Positions 44,708 to 53,864 are shown, counted from the stretch's first letter. The stretch: 64,000 bases of DNA from Pectobacterium cacticida (GCF_036885195.1 NZ_CP133656.1:3782001-3846000); one strand, 5' to 3'. Numbers and translations are program-made. The notes: generated by a model from the letters alone, not told the origin.

Positions 44708-47155
44708 ATGAACTCTCCGTTTATCTATACGTCTCCGACGCGCAGTGTGGAAGCGCTGAAACACTCTATCGCTTACAAGCTCATGTTTACCGTGGGCAAA
44801 GATCCTTCCATCGCGGATAAGCATGACTGGCTGAATGCCACATTGCTGGCCGTGCGTGACCGCATGGTGGAACGCTGGTTACGCTCGAATCGTGCCCAGC
44901 TTTCTCAAGATGTACGGCAGGTCTATTACCTGTCGATGGAGTTTTTGCTGGGTCGGACGCTATCAAACGCGCTGCTGGCGATGGGGCTATATGACGATTT
45001 GAAAGCGGCGCTGGACGGGATGGGGCTGGAGTTGGACGATCTGCTCGTGGAAGAAAATGACCCAGGGTTAGGGAACGGCGGTTTGGGACGCTTGGCGGCC
45101 TGCTTTTTAGATTCGCTGGCGACGCTGGCGCTACCGGGGCGCGGCTACGGGATCCGCTATGAATACGGTATGTTTAAACAGAATATCGTTGACGGTAAAC
45201 AGGCGGAATCACCGGACTACTGGTTGGAATACGGTAACGTATGGGAATTCCCGCGCCATAGCACGCGCTACAAAGTGCGTTTTGGCGGCCGCATTCAGCA
45301 GGAAGGCAGCAAAATGCGCTGGCTGGAAACCGAAGAGGTTATCGCTTGTGCTTACGATCAAATTATTCCCGGTTTCGACACCGATGCTACCAATACGCTA
45401 CGTCTGTGGGGCGCGCAGGCGAGTAACGAAATCAATCTGGGTAAATTCAATCAGGGCGACTATTTTGCCGCTGTAGAGGATAAAAACCACTCGGAAAATG
45501 TGTCTCGCGTGCTGTATCCCGATGATTCCACCTACTCTGGGCGCGAGCTACGCCTGCGACAGGAATACTTTCTGGTTTCCGCCACGGTGCAGGACATCCT
45601 GCATCGTCATTGGATGATGCATAAAACTTACGCCAATCTCGCGGAAAAATTTGCTATCCACCTCAATGATACGCACCCCGTGCTAGCCATTCCTGAGTTG
45701 ATGCGGCTGTTGATTGATGAGCATCAATTTCAGTGGAATGACGCATGGGAGGTGGTGAGAAACGTGTTCTCCTACACCAACCATACGCTGATGCAGGAAG
45801 CGCTGGAAACCTGGCCTGTCGATATGTTGGGTAAAATCCTACCGCGCCATTTGCAATTGATTTTCGAAATTAATGACCACTTTCTGGAATACGTTCAAAA
45901 GGAGGTGCCTGGCGACAGCGAGCTGCTGGCGCGGGTTTCGCTGATCGATGAAAACAATGAACGTAAAGTACGGATGGCGTGGCTGGCCGTGGTCGCCAGC
46001 CATAAAGTGAATGGCGTATCGGAATTGCACTCGGATCTCATGGTGAAATCTCTGTTTGCGGACTTCGCTCGTCTCTTTCCTAACCGGTTCTGTAATAAAA
46101 CCAATGGCGTAACGCCACGGCGCTGGCTGGCGTTAGCCAATCCACCGCTCTCTAAACTTCTGGATGACACCATTGGGCAAACATGGCGTACCGATCTGAG
46201 CCAATTGAGCGAATTGAAACAGCACATTGATTATCCGGCGTTCGTCGAGAAAATTCGTAAGGTGAAGCGGCAAAATAAGGTGCGTTTGGCCAATTACATA
46301 GCGCAAAACCTCAATATTGTGGTTAATCCTGCATCGCTGTTTGACGTGCAAATCAAGCGTATTCATGAATATAAACGACAATTGCTGAATGTATTGCACA
46401 TCATCACGCTCTACAACCGTCTCAAGGATAACCCGGACACGGAACGCGTCCCGCGAGTCGCCATCTTCGCGGGCAAAGCCGCCTCGGCCTATTACATGGC
46501 GAAGCACATTATTCATTTGATCAACGATGTCGCGCAGGTAATCAATCACGATCCGGCGTTGCACGATCGGCTAAAGGTGGTTTTCATTCCTAACTACGGC
46601 GTGAGTCTGGCGCAGATCATTATCCCAGCCGCCGACCTCTCGGAACAGATCTCGCTGGCGGGGACGGAAGCCTCTGGAACCAGTAACATGAAATTTGCGT
46701 TAAATGGCGCGCTGACGATTGGCACATTGGATGGTGCGAATGTCGAGATGCTGGAACATATTGGCGAAGAAAATATGTTTATCTTCGGTAATACGGCGGA
46801 TCAGGTGGAAGCATTACGGCAAAATGGCTATAACCCCCGGCAATTTTTCGAACAAGACGACGAGTTGCATCGCGTATTGACGCAAATCGCCACGGGTTAT
46901 TTCAGCCCGGATGATAACCGACGTTATAGCGATCTTTTTGATTCATTGGTGAATCTTGGCGATCACTACCAACTGTTGGCAGATTATCGCAGCTATGTCG
47001 ACACGCAGGATCGGGTTGACGAGTTGTATCAAAACCAGGATGAATGGGCGCGATGTACTATCCAGAATATCGCCAACATGGGTTATTTCTCATCTGACCG
47101 TACTATCGCGGAATACGCGAGAGATATCTGGAATATCAAACCGATACGGCTGTAA
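44708..47155 (+). CDS. glgP: Glycogen phosphorylase
   Basis: Pyridoxal-phosphate enzyme releasing glucose-1-phosphate from glycogen. Starting at the ATG of 44708 (MNSPFIYTSPTRSVEALKHS) it is 815 residues, exactly as E. coli; the open frame begins nine codons earlier. Visible blocks are ENDPGLGNGGLGRLAACFLD (about 118-137), IHLNDTHPVLAIPE, FDVQIKRIHEYKRQLLNVLH, and the cofactor-binding Lys in GTEASGTSNMKFALNGALTI (about 655-674). Last gene of the glg operon. A hairpin follows at 47172-47204. Confidence 0.97.
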   Translation: MNSPFIYTSPTRSVEALKHSIAYKLMFTVGKDPSIADKHDWLNATLLAVRDRMVERWLRSNRAQLSQDVRQVYYLSMEFLLGRTLSNALLAMGLYDDLKAALDGMGLELDDLLVEENDPGLGNGGLGRLAACFLDSLATLALPGRGYGIRYEYGMFKQNIVDGKQAESPDYWLEYGNVWEFPRHSTRYKVRFGGRIQQEGSKMRWLETEEVIACAYDQIIPGFDTDATNTLRLWGAQASNEINLGKFNQGDYFAAVEDKNHSENVSRVLYPDDSTYSGRELRLRQEYFLVSATVQDILHRHWMMHKTYANLAEKFAIHLNDTHPVLAIPELMRLLIDEHQFQWNDAWEVVRNVFSYTNHTLMQEALETWPVDMLGKILPRHLQLIFEINDHFLEYVQKEVPGDSELLARVSLIDENNERKVRMAWLAVVASHKVNGVSELHSDLMVKSLFADFARLFPNRFCNKTNGVTPRRWLALANPPLSKLLDDTIGQTWRTDLSQLSELKQHIDYPAFVEKIRKVKRQNKVRLANYIAQNLNIVVNPASLFDVQIKRIHEYKRQLLNVLHIITLYNRLKDNPDTERVPRVAIFAGKAASAYYMAKHIIHLINDVAQVINHDPALHDRLKVVFIPNYGVSLAQIIIPAADLSEQISLAGTEASGTSNMKFALNGALTIGTLDGANVEMLEHIGEENMFIFGNTADQVEALRQNGYNPRQFFEQDDELHRVLTQIATGYFSPDDNRRYSDLFDSLVNLGDHYQLLADYRSYVDTQDRVDELYQNQDEWARCTIQNIANMGYFSSDRTIAEYARDIWNIKPIRL

Positions 47156-47171
47156 TCGCACATTGCCGGTG

Positions 47172-47204
47172 TGACACAGGTCGTAAGCTTCATGGCCTGT
47201 GTCA
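47172..47204. terminator. Hairpin between glgP and the PAAR gene
   Basis: TGACACAGG (47172-47180) pairs with CCTGTGTCA (47196-47204) around a 15-base loop, 16 bases after the glgP stop and facing the convergent T6SS island. No T run. It marks the right end of the glg operon and the border of the accessory island. Confidence 0.6.
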
Positions 47205-47228
47205 GTAAACGGAGCGCCACGATGTATC

Positions 47229-47495
47229 TCAACCTATGTTGACACTGCCTCCGCCCACCATCACGCCACCACAGCTTACCGCATCACCCGTTCGTGCTGC
47301 GGGTTGACCTTCGATAAAAACACTGGCCGAGCCACCGCTAATGCGCCGCTCATGGCCGTGGGGCGCCAGCGGATCGCCCTGCCGCGCCATAGGTAGGCCA
47401 TCAGCCTTAACGGTGGAGGAGCCCGCAGTGACAGGCGTGGGAGGAAAGCTACCGTGCCCGGTGTCGCTATCGCCCAATTTAACGGCATTGCCCAT
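47229..47495 (-). CDS. T6SS PAAR-domain spike-tip protein
   Basis: Protein of 88 residues, the minimal PAAR form with no extension. It starts MGNAVKLGDSDTGHGSFPPT and contains the PAAR-type motifs ARQGDPLAPHG (about 37-47), FIEGQPAARTGDAVSCGGVM (about 60-79) with the canonical PAARtGD, and metal-coordinating His/Cys. PAAR proteins sharpen the VgrG trimer tip of the type VI secretion needle. It is the last gene of the island on the minus strand, separated from the fourth paralogue by a copy of the spacer repeat (R1). Confidence 0.93.
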   Translation of the reverse strand: MGNAVKLGDSDTGHGSFPPTPVTAGSSTVKADGLPMARQGDPLAPHGHERRISGGSASVFIEGQPAARTGDAVSCGGVMVGGGSVNIG

Positions 47496-47524
47496 TTTCT
47501 ATCCTTGTTAGCAAATAAATTTCA

Positions 47525-47643
47525 GAAATACACTGTTCGATTGCGGTGTTTCCATGATTATCGATAATAGTATCGCCACTTTGACGATAACGATAAGACT
47601 GGAGTACGTTATTATTATTCTCCAGCATACCAATTATTATCCC
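47525..47643 (-). repeat. Spacer repeat R1 (between paralogue 4 and the PAAR gene)
   Basis: About 120 bases nearly identical to R2 (48724-48842) and R3 (49914-50062). Contains AATACACTGTTCGATTGC, the element TTATCG...CGATAAG and CTGGAG...CTCCAG around CGTTATTATTATT. R1 has TGACGATAACGATAAG where R2 has two TGACGA hexamers. It lies directly downstream of the paralogue stop codon. Confidence 0.92.
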
Positions 47644-48666
47644 TTAAATGACAGGGATGAATCTTCCGTTAATGAGGGAAAATATTGGGGAAAAATATCC
47701 AATTCTTTTAACATCTTCACTTTCCCCAATAAAATAAGATATAGGTGAATATTTGGGGTTTGATTTGTTGATGAATCGTACCATTTTCCCGTTGTTTAAT
47801 TCTTCGATTTCAAAATCGTTCCAATTAATCACTATCATTTTAAATGTGGGATCTTTTAGCGCATTGGAAAAAACTTCATTTTGGTATATTTCGTCCACAC
47901 TTTCGCCAGTAGTTACCGACCACGCTTGTAGAGACTCTCTAAGATATGCTTTTATTGCCGCTTGATTTTTTTCAGCAAATAGTTGCCAGAGTTCAATATA
48001 GGCCATTTGTAACGCATGAACTTGCTCCGGCGTGCCGGTAAATGGCGTCGCCGTTGTCCATTTCCATTCCGGAATACTTTTCAGGTAGATTTTTTGCGTA
48101 AACTGGTAGAGCTCCATTCCCGCCGGAAAATTATTTTCTCTAAAATAATCACTAGGGATGTGCCCTTTTTCAACCTGTTGTGCGCGGATTTTCTTTACCG
48201 TAACCTTGCCCATTTTTCCGGGCTCGGCTTCCCCGCCCGATTGCACGTAAGGAATGCCGTCCTGACCGATAGCAATGGTGAACTGAGTCAACACTGACGT
48301 CTCTTTACCCTTAAACGCGGTGAGCGCCACTTTACAACGGGCATCCGGCGCAAAGGCTTTGTGAGCGTTGTCGCTATCGTTGCCCGGTAAGAACCAGTCC
48401 AGGGCGCCGATTTCAACGGTAATTTCGTTTTCGCCGTTTTCTAACATCATTAGAGCATTGGTGCTGGCGGTGCCAAAACCTCTTCCGGCCACTGCTGAGT
48501 GACGGTTGTCCATCCCCAGAACACCGTTGGTTTTAATGGCACAAAACGCCGAATGAATATCAAACACGCTGCGAATACGTAGCGGTTCCTCGGCGGCGTT
48601 AGCGGTAGCGATGGCAACTAAGCCCAGAAAAACGAGCGATGTCCATTTTAACCAATACTGACTCAT
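47644..48666 (-). CDS. Tandem periplasmic paralogue 4 (putative T6SS immunity protein)
   Basis: 340 residues starting MSQYWLKWTSLVFLGLVAIA, a Sec signal peptide ending ATANA before AEEPLRIR. The frame extends 22 codons upstream, but the sister genes and a GGGAGAA ribosome binding site support this start. Residues ~25-225 are almost the same as in the three sister genes (HSAFCAIKTNGVLGMDN, ALDWFLPGNDSDNAHKAFAP, LYQFTQKIYLKSIPEWKW), then the sequence diverges (LWQLFAEKNQAAIKAYLRES) before a shared FSPIFSLINGRFIPVI ending. Family not recognised. Role as immunity is inferred from position after a putative effector, export signal and tandem duplication. Confidence 0.72.
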   Translation of the reverse strand: MSQYWLKWTSLVFLGLVAIATANAAEEPLRIRSVFDIHSAFCAIKTNGVLGMDNRHSAVAGRGFGTASTNALMMLENGENEITVEIGALDWFLPGNDSDNAHKAFAPDARCKVALTAFKGKETSVLTQFTIAIGQDGIPYVQSGGEAEPGKMGKVTVKKIRAQQVEKGHIPSDYFRENNFPAGMELYQFTQKIYLKSIPEWKWTTATPFTGTPEQVHALQMAYIELWQLFAEKNQAAIKAYLRESLQAWSVTTGESVDEIYQNEVFSNALKDPTFKMIVINWNDFEIEELNNGKMVRFINKSNPKYSPISYFIGESEDVKRIGYFSPIFSLINGRFIPVI

Positions 48667-48683
48667 CTGTTCTCCCTGATGGT

Positions 48684-48713
48684 GGTTGGCGATTATAGTG
48701 AATATCGCCAACC
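48684..48713 (-). promoter_or_regulatory. 10-bp perfect palindrome upstream of paralogue 4
   Basis: GGTTGGCGAT (48684-48693) and ATCGCCAACC (48704-48713) are perfect inverted repeats around ten bases, ending 18 bases before the start codon and just ahead of the ribosome binding site. On the minus strand the loop region contains CACTATAAT. Could be an operator, an attenuator hairpin or an mRNA stabiliser. The same element precedes paralogue 3 exactly. Confidence 0.75.
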
Positions 48714-48723
48714 CAAAATTTAA

Positions 48724-48842
48724 GAAATACACTGTTCGATTGCGGTGTTTCCATGCTTATCGAAAATAGTATCGCCACTTTGACGATGACGATAAGACTG
48801 GAGTACGTTATTATTATTCTCCAGCATGCTAATTATTATCCC
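48724..48842 (-). repeat. Spacer repeat R2 (after paralogue 3)
   Basis: Second copy of the ~120-base spacer repeat, with two TGACGA hexamers at 48780-48792. Differs from R1 and R3 by a few substitutions only. Contains CTGGAG/CTCCAG and CTTATCG/CGATAAG inverted pairs. Confidence 0.92.
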
Positions 48843-49856
48843 TTAAATGACAGGGATGAATTTCCCGTTAATGAGGGAAAATATTGGAGAAAAAGATCCC
48901 ATGAATGTCTTTCCATCTTCATCAATGAAATAAGAAATAGGTGAAAAGGTAGGGTCTGATTTATTGACAAACCGAACTATTCTACGACCATTCATTGTTT
49001 CTATTTTATAGTCATCCCATTTAATAGGTATTGTTTCAAATGACGAGTTTTTTAGATCAAAGAAAAGATCGGAGTATATATCATTAACATTTTCGCCAGT
49101 AGTTACTGACCATGCTCGCAATGATTCATTAAAGAATTTTTTTATCTCCACATCATTTTTTTTAGCTAAAATATACCGCAGGTCTAGGTAAGCCATTTGT
49201 AACGCATGAACCTGCTCCGGCGTACCGGTAAATGGCGTCGCGGTTGTCCATTTCCATTTCGGAATACTTTTCAGGTAGATTTTTTGCGTAAACTGGTAGA
49301 GTTCCATTCCCACAGGGAAATCATTCTCCCTGAAGTAGTTGTCAGGGATATGCCCTTTTTCAACCTGTTGAGCTAGGATTTTCTTTACCGTGACCTTGCC
49401 CATTTTTCCGGGCTCGGCTTCCCCACCCGATTGCACGTAAGGAATACCGTCTTGACCGATAGCAATGGTGAACTGCGTCAACACTGACGTCTCTTTCCCC
49501 TTAAACGCGGTGAGCGCCACTTTACAACGGGCATCCGGCGCAAAGGCTTTGTGAGCGTTGTCGCTATTGTTGCCCGGTAAGAACCAGTCCAGGGCGCCGA
49601 TTTCAACGGTAATCTCGTTTTCGCCATTTTCCAGAAATAATAGCGCGTTGGTACTGGATGAACCAAAACCTCTTCCAGCCACTGCTGAGTGACGGTTGTC
49701 TAGACCGATAACACCATTGGTTTTAATGGCACAGAACGCCGAATTAATATCAAACACGCTGCGAATACGTAGCGGTTCTTCGGCGGCGTTAGCGGTAGCG
49801 ATGGCAACTAAGCCCAGAAAAACGAGCGATGTCCATTTGAACCAATACTGACTCAT
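48843..49856 (-). CDS. Tandem periplasmic paralogue 3 (putative T6SS immunity protein)
   Basis: 337 residues with signal peptide MSQYWFKWTSLVFLGLVAIA...ANA, then the shared N-terminal domain (FCAIKTNGVIGLDNRHSAVA, FLPGNNSDNAHKAFAP, YQFTQKIYLKSIPKWKW). The variable part starts after HALQMAYLDLR and reads YILAKKNDVEIKKFFNESLR, then SVTTGENVNDIYSD. A weakly conserved RRIVRFVNKSDPTFSPISYF block and the constant SPIFSLINGKFIPVI ending follow. It differs locally from the other copies at SSSTNALLFLENG. No recognised family; immunity role inferred from context. Confidence 0.72.
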   Translation of the reverse strand: MSQYWFKWTSLVFLGLVAIATANAAEEPLRIRSVFDINSAFCAIKTNGVIGLDNRHSAVAGRGFGSSSTNALLFLENGENEITVEIGALDWFLPGNNSDNAHKAFAPDARCKVALTAFKGKETSVLTQFTIAIGQDGIPYVQSGGEAEPGKMGKVTVKKILAQQVEKGHIPDNYFRENDFPVGMELYQFTQKIYLKSIPKWKWTTATPFTGTPEQVHALQMAYLDLRYILAKKNDVEIKKFFNESLRAWSVTTGENVNDIYSDLFFDLKNSSFETIPIKWDDYKIETMNGRRIVRFVNKSDPTFSPISYFIDEDGKTFMGSFSPIFSLINGKFIPVI

Positions 49857-49873
49857 CTATTCTCCCTGATGGT

Positions 49874-49903
49874 GGTTGGCGATTATAGTGAATATCGCCA
49901 ACC
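49874..49903 (-). promoter_or_regulatory. 10-bp perfect palindrome upstream of paralogue 3
   Basis: GGTTGGCGAT / ATCGCCAACC, identical in sequence and distance to the element before paralogue 4. Before paralogue 2 (51110-51137) the stem GTTGGCG/CGCCAAC survives with a changed loop, suggesting the structure matters. Confidence 0.75.
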
Positions 49904-49913
49904 CAAAATTTAA

Positions 49914-50062
<149 letters not shown>

Positions 50063-51091
50063 TTAAATGACAGGGATGAATTTTCCGTTAATGAGGGAAA
50101 ATATTGGGGCGTAGTCTCCTAAACTATCATCTCCATCCTCATCCTTAACCGAATAAGAGAGGGGGGATATAGTGGGGTCCGATTTATTAACAAATCGGAC
50201 CATTCTGTTCTTGTTCATGGATTCGATTGTGTAATCACTCCAGTTAATTGGGTGCATTTTAAATGATTTGCTTTTTAAAAATCTTTTGAAGCCACTGTCA
50301 TTATATATCTCATCAATAGAACTTCCGGTTGTTTTCGCCCATGGCTCCAACGATTCACTAATGTATTTCTTTATTTTTACATCATCTTTATTCGCAAAAT
50401 GCCCCCAAAGCTCAAGGTATGCCATTTGTAACGCATGAACTTGCTCCGGCGTGCCGGTAAATGGCGTCGCCGTTGTCCATTTCCATTCCGGAATATTCTT
50501 CAGGTAGATTTTTTGCGTAAACTGGTAGAGCTCCATTCCCGCCGGGAAATAGTTGTCGATAAAATAATCTGAAGGAAAATGCCCTTTTTCAACCTGTTGT
50601 GCTCGGATTTTCTTTACCGTGACCTTTCCCATTTTTCCGGGCTCGGCTTCCCCGCCCGATTGCACGTAAGGAATACCGTCTTGACCGATAGCAATGGTGA
50701 ACTGAGTCAACACTGACGTCTCTTTCCCCTTAAACGCGGTGAGCGCCACTTTACAACGGGCATCCGGCGCAAAGGCTTTGTGAGCGTTGTCGCTATTGTT
50801 GCCCGGTAAGAACCAGTCCAGGGCGCCGATTTCAACGGTAATCTCGTTTTCGCCGTTTTCTAACATCATTAGAGCATTGGTGCTAGCGGTGCCAAAACCT
50901 CTTCCGGCCACTGCTGAGTGACGGTTGTCCATCCCCAGAACACCGTTGGTTTTAATGGCGCAAAACGCCGAATGAACATCAAACACGCTGCGAATACGTA
51001 GCGGTTCCTCGGCGGCGTTAGCGTTAGCGGTAGCGATGGCAACTAAGCCCAGGAAAACGAGCGATGTCCATTTGATCCAATACTGACTCAT
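50063..51091 (-). CDS. Tandem periplasmic paralogue 2 (putative T6SS immunity protein)
   Basis: 342 residues with signal peptide MSQYWIKWTSLVFLGLVAIA, here with an additional NA pair before the ANA|AEEP cleavage region. The shared N-terminal domain is nearly identical to paralogue 4. The variable C-terminal part begins after HALQMAYLELW with GHFANKDDVKIKKYISESLE and includes GSSIDEIYNDSGFKRFLKSK and a DEDGDDSLGDYAP segment near the end; it finishes SLINGKFIPVI. No recognised family; immunity role inferred. Followed by R3. Confidence 0.72.
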   Translation of the reverse strand: MSQYWIKWTSLVFLGLVAIATANANAAEEPLRIRSVFDVHSAFCAIKTNGVLGMDNRHSAVAGRGFGTASTNALMMLENGENEITVEIGALDWFLPGNNSDNAHKAFAPDARCKVALTAFKGKETSVLTQFTIAIGQDGIPYVQSGGEAEPGKMGKVTVKKIRAQQVEKGHFPSDYFIDNYFPAGMELYQFTQKIYLKNIPEWKWTTATPFTGTPEQVHALQMAYLELWGHFANKDDVKIKKYISESLEPWAKTTGSSIDEIYNDSGFKRFLKSKSFKMHPINWSDYTIESMNKNRMVRFVNKSDPTISPLSYSVKDEDGDDSLGDYAPIFSLINGKFIPVI

Positions 51092-51267
51092 CTATTCTCC
51101 CTGATGGTGGTTGGCGATTGTAATAAACACCGCCAACTTAAGATTAAAAAAACACCATTCGGCCGTTGTGTTATTACGTTTTTATGGGTAACACATTCGC
51201 ATTATTAGAAGAGTAATTCTCTAGAGTTAATTTTCCTCCAGAGAAAAATCATTAAATGATCGCGATA
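51092..51267 (-). other. Spacer between paralogues 1 and 2, diverged from R1-R3
   Basis: The 176 bases do not match R1-R3 base by base but keep the same layout. There is AAACACCATTCGGCCGTTGTGTT where the repeats have AATACACTGTTCGATTGCGGTGTT, and CTCTAGAG...CTCCAGAG where they have CTGGAG...CTCCAG. This points to structural conservation or to an older duplication. Confidence 0.6.
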
Positions 51268-52290
51268 TCAAATCACTAGCATAACCTTTCCTTTTATAAA
51301 AGAAAATATTGGTGAGTACCCCCTAATAACTTTATTCCCACTTTCATCCGCGATTAAATAGGTTATAGGTGAAAAAGTGGGATCTGATTTATTAATGAAT
51401 CGCACCATTCTATTATCATTCATCACTTCAAGATCATAATTATTCCAGTTGACGTCCAGTATTTTGAAATCTGTCTTATTCAAATCTTCTAAGAATGCAT
51501 TACTTTCGTAAATATCATCAACATTATCACCAGTAGCCATTGCCCATGCTTTCGACGATTCACTAAGATACTTTCTTATCTCCGTTTTATTCTTATTCTT
51601 AATATAATGCCAGAGTTCAAGGTAGGCCATTTGTAACGCATGCACTTGCTCCGGCGTGCCGGTAAATGGCGTCGCGGTTGTCCATTTCCATTCCGGAATA
51701 TTCTTCAGGTAGATTTTTTGCGTAAACTGGTAGAGATCCATTCCCGCCGGGAAATAGTTGTCTATAAAATAATCTGAAGGGAAATGCCCTTTTTCAACCT
51801 GTTGCGCGCGAATTTTCTTTACCGTGACCTTGCTCATTTTTCCGGGCTCGGCTTCCCCGCCCGATTGCACGTAAGGAATACCGTCCTGACCGATAGCAAT
51901 GGTGAACTGCGTCAACACTGACGTCTCTTTCCCCTTAAACGCGGTGAGCGCCACTTTACAACGGGCATCCGGCGCAAAGGCTTTGTGAGCGTTGTCGCTA
52001 TCGTTGCCCGGTAAGAACCAGTCCAGGGCGCCGATCTCAACGGTAATCTCGTTTTCACCATTTTCTAATACCATTAGAGCATTGGTGCTGGCGGTGCCAA
52101 AACCTCTTCCGGCCACTGCCGAATCCCGGTTGTCCATCCCCAGAACGCCGTTGGTTTTAATGGCACAGAACGCCGAATTAATATCAAACACGTTGCGAAT
52201 ACGTAGCGGTTCCTCGGCGGCGTTAGCGGTAGACATCATCAGTGCTCCTGCTAGTAGTAGGCATTTCCATTGAACAATCTTTCCCATCAT
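51268..52290 (-). CDS. Tandem periplasmic paralogue 1 (putative T6SS immunity protein)
   Basis: 340 residues. The signal peptide MMGKIVQWKCLLLAGALMMS is unrelated to that of the other three, yet cleavage region TANA|AEEPLRIR and the mature N-terminal domain are nearly the same (FDINSAFCAIKTNGVLGMDN, FLPGNDSDNAHKAFAP). The variable part reads LWHYIKNKNKTEIRKYLSES and DDIYESNAFLEDLNK; the C-terminus diverges more than in the others (SPIFSFIKGKVMLVI). It directly follows the putative effector with 48 bases between, so it is the likeliest cognate immunity gene. No recognised family. Confidence 0.74.
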   Translation of the reverse strand: MMGKIVQWKCLLLAGALMMSTANAAEEPLRIRNVFDINSAFCAIKTNGVLGMDNRDSAVAGRGFGTASTNALMVLENGENEITVEIGALDWFLPGNDSDNAHKAFAPDARCKVALTAFKGKETSVLTQFTIAIGQDGIPYVQSGGEAEPGKMSKVTVKKIRAQQVEKGHFPSDYFIDNYFPAGMDLYQFTQKIYLKNIPEWKWTTATPFTGTPEQVHALQMAYLELWHYIKNKNKTEIRKYLSESSKAWAMATGDNVDDIYESNAFLEDLNKTDFKILDVNWNNYDLEVMNDNRMVRFINKSDPTFSPITYLIADESGNKVIRGYSPIFSFIKGKVMLVI

Positions 52291-52338
52291 TTCTTTCCTT
52301 GTGTTCCCGTCGTTCCGGATTGGACGCTCAATCCGCCA

Positions 52339-53853
52339 CTAGGCGGGGATCGCGTCAGGTTGAGCGATAACGCGCTCCTGACCAAACAGGTTAATTCTCA
52401 CGGCCGATTCATCTGCATTTAATGGCCCGGCCAATTCCATTGTTGATTTATATGAGTAACCTCCATTACTTTTCATACCTCGTCCTGGTGATGATTTAAA
52501 GTCACCAACCAAGGCCACTTCGGCCTTAATCCCATCATGGTATCCCACCAGGTCGATGCCATTATCATGCGGATCGAGCTTCATTCCCGCTTCTGTTTTG
52601 AGTTTCCCTTCCGCCTTTAACGCGATTTCGACAAATAATACTTTGGTTTCAAAGGCTGCGCTGACCACGCCTTCCAAAACTAAAGCCAGCTTATTGTTTT
52701 CATCCTCCGGGGCGAAGGTCCATTGCGCCTGCTTATAGGCTGCGCCAATAGAAAAGTGTAGCGCTGTTGTCAGTTGTATATAGCACTCAAGGGCGCTGCC
52801 GCCCTTCGCAATATATTCGCGACACTTCGCGGCGATGCTTTCTACTTTGCAGTAGGTCGCCAACAGTTGTATGAGGTCTATTTTCATACTCATGCTAAGG
52901 AAGGGCGCGGCATAAAGCCCCATGAAATGCGTGGCGTCAGCAACGCTATCTGTGCGCTGATAGGCGTACGAAACCCCCATCGTTATTGGTGCGACGGCGT
53001 AATCGAATACACGATAGGCGCGCGCCCCCTTTTTCTTAGGATCGGGGTCGGGCAGAAGATATTGATTGATATTCGATAGGAAGCGCTCCACTTTACCAAT
53101 CTGCGCCAGAGTTTTGACCGTTTTAACGTTATTACGCGTCACCCTGGCGAACTCCGCCGAATATTCTGTACCGCCGATTTTTAGCCCGTACTCAATATTC
53201 AGTTTCTGCTCCTGCGTGATTTGGAACCGATCGGTTTGCAACGTCCAGCCCGCCCGTAACTTATTGCCGTTTTTAGGCTGGGTGTTCTCCATTTTTGTCC
53301 GCGCGGCGCGCTGTTCATCCCGCCGCTCTTTCCATGTCCTTTCTCTGCCGGTCAACTGGTAGCTAAAACCGATAACGGCGCGTAATTCCACCTCGGGATA
53401 GACATCAATATCGGCATACGTTGCTTTCCCCGTGCAACCCTGCGTGACCAATTGATAACGGTGGGGGGAGGCGATGGCGTCGGAAGGCTGGTGAATACGA
53501 TTGAAATAAGACCATATAGGTTCGATGGGCGGATCATACCGCGCGGCCTCCGCGGGCCGCCGATAATAGAGCGTGACGGCGTTCGGCGCGCCGTTGGTTA
53601 ATGCAATAATCTCATTGCCACTTTCCAACGTGGCGTGCGGGCAAGTAGGTTGCTCGCATTTTCCTTCTATAGCGATCGTGCCCTGGCTCCCAGTACCGCC
53701 GTCCAGGACGTCTAAATGAATGTGTTGCTCAGCAGGCCAGAGATGCGAGTTTCCATCAAATGCGGCAAGGGTGATTTCATAAGTACAGGGATCGGGATAG
53801 TGGCAGGTTGCGCAGGCACTACCTGCGCTCAATGAGACTTTTCCTTCAGACAT
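52339..53853 (-). CDS. Putative T6SS effector, unrecognised family (504 aa)
   Basis: I do not recognise the family. The N-terminus holds a cysteine cluster, CATCHYPDPCTYEI (about 14-27), and a further Cys pair, KCEQPTCPH (about 65-73), in a beta-rich region. A charged linker (RERTWKERRDEQRAARTKME, about 168-187) precedes a C-terminal half with many amphipathic beta-like stretches (WTLQTDRFQITQEQKLNIEY, MELAGPLNADESAVRINLFG) and a hydrophobic middle (FMGLYAAPFLSMSMKIDLIQ). No lipase GxSxG, nuclease HNH or PAAR motif was seen. Position after vgrG and a DUF4123 adaptor and before exported paralogues argues for a cargo effector acting in the target periplasm or membrane. Confidence 0.65.
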   Translation of the reverse strand: MSEGKVSLSAGSACATCHYPDPCTYEITLAAFDGNSHLWPAEQHIHLDVLDGGTGSQGTIAIEGKCEQPTCPHATLESGNEIIALTNGAPNAVTLYYRRPAEAARYDPPIEPIWSYFNRIHQPSDAIASPHRYQLVTQGCTGKATYADIDVYPEVELRAVIGFSYQLTGRERTWKERRDEQRAARTKMENTQPKNGNKLRAGWTLQTDRFQITQEQKLNIEYGLKIGGTEYSAEFARVTRNNVKTVKTLAQIGKVERFLSNINQYLLPDPDPKKKGARAYRVFDYAVAPITMGVSYAYQRTDSVADATHFMGLYAAPFLSMSMKIDLIQLLATYCKVESIAAKCREYIAKGGSALECYIQLTTALHFSIGAAYKQAQWTFAPEDENNKLALVLEGVVSAAFETKVLFVEIALKAEGKLKTEAGMKLDPHDNGIDLVGYHDGIKAEVALVGDFKSSPGRGMKSNGGYSYKSTMELAGPLNADESAVRINLFGQERVIAQPDAIPA

Positions 53854-53864
53854 CGGCTGTTCCT

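Noticed and set aside
51268..52290. Lipoprotein signal in the first paralogue (Cys near residue 10)
   Set aside because: The Cys precedes the hydrophobic core, so it is not in a lipobox, and the sequence continues to a normal ANA|AEEP-type cleavage region.
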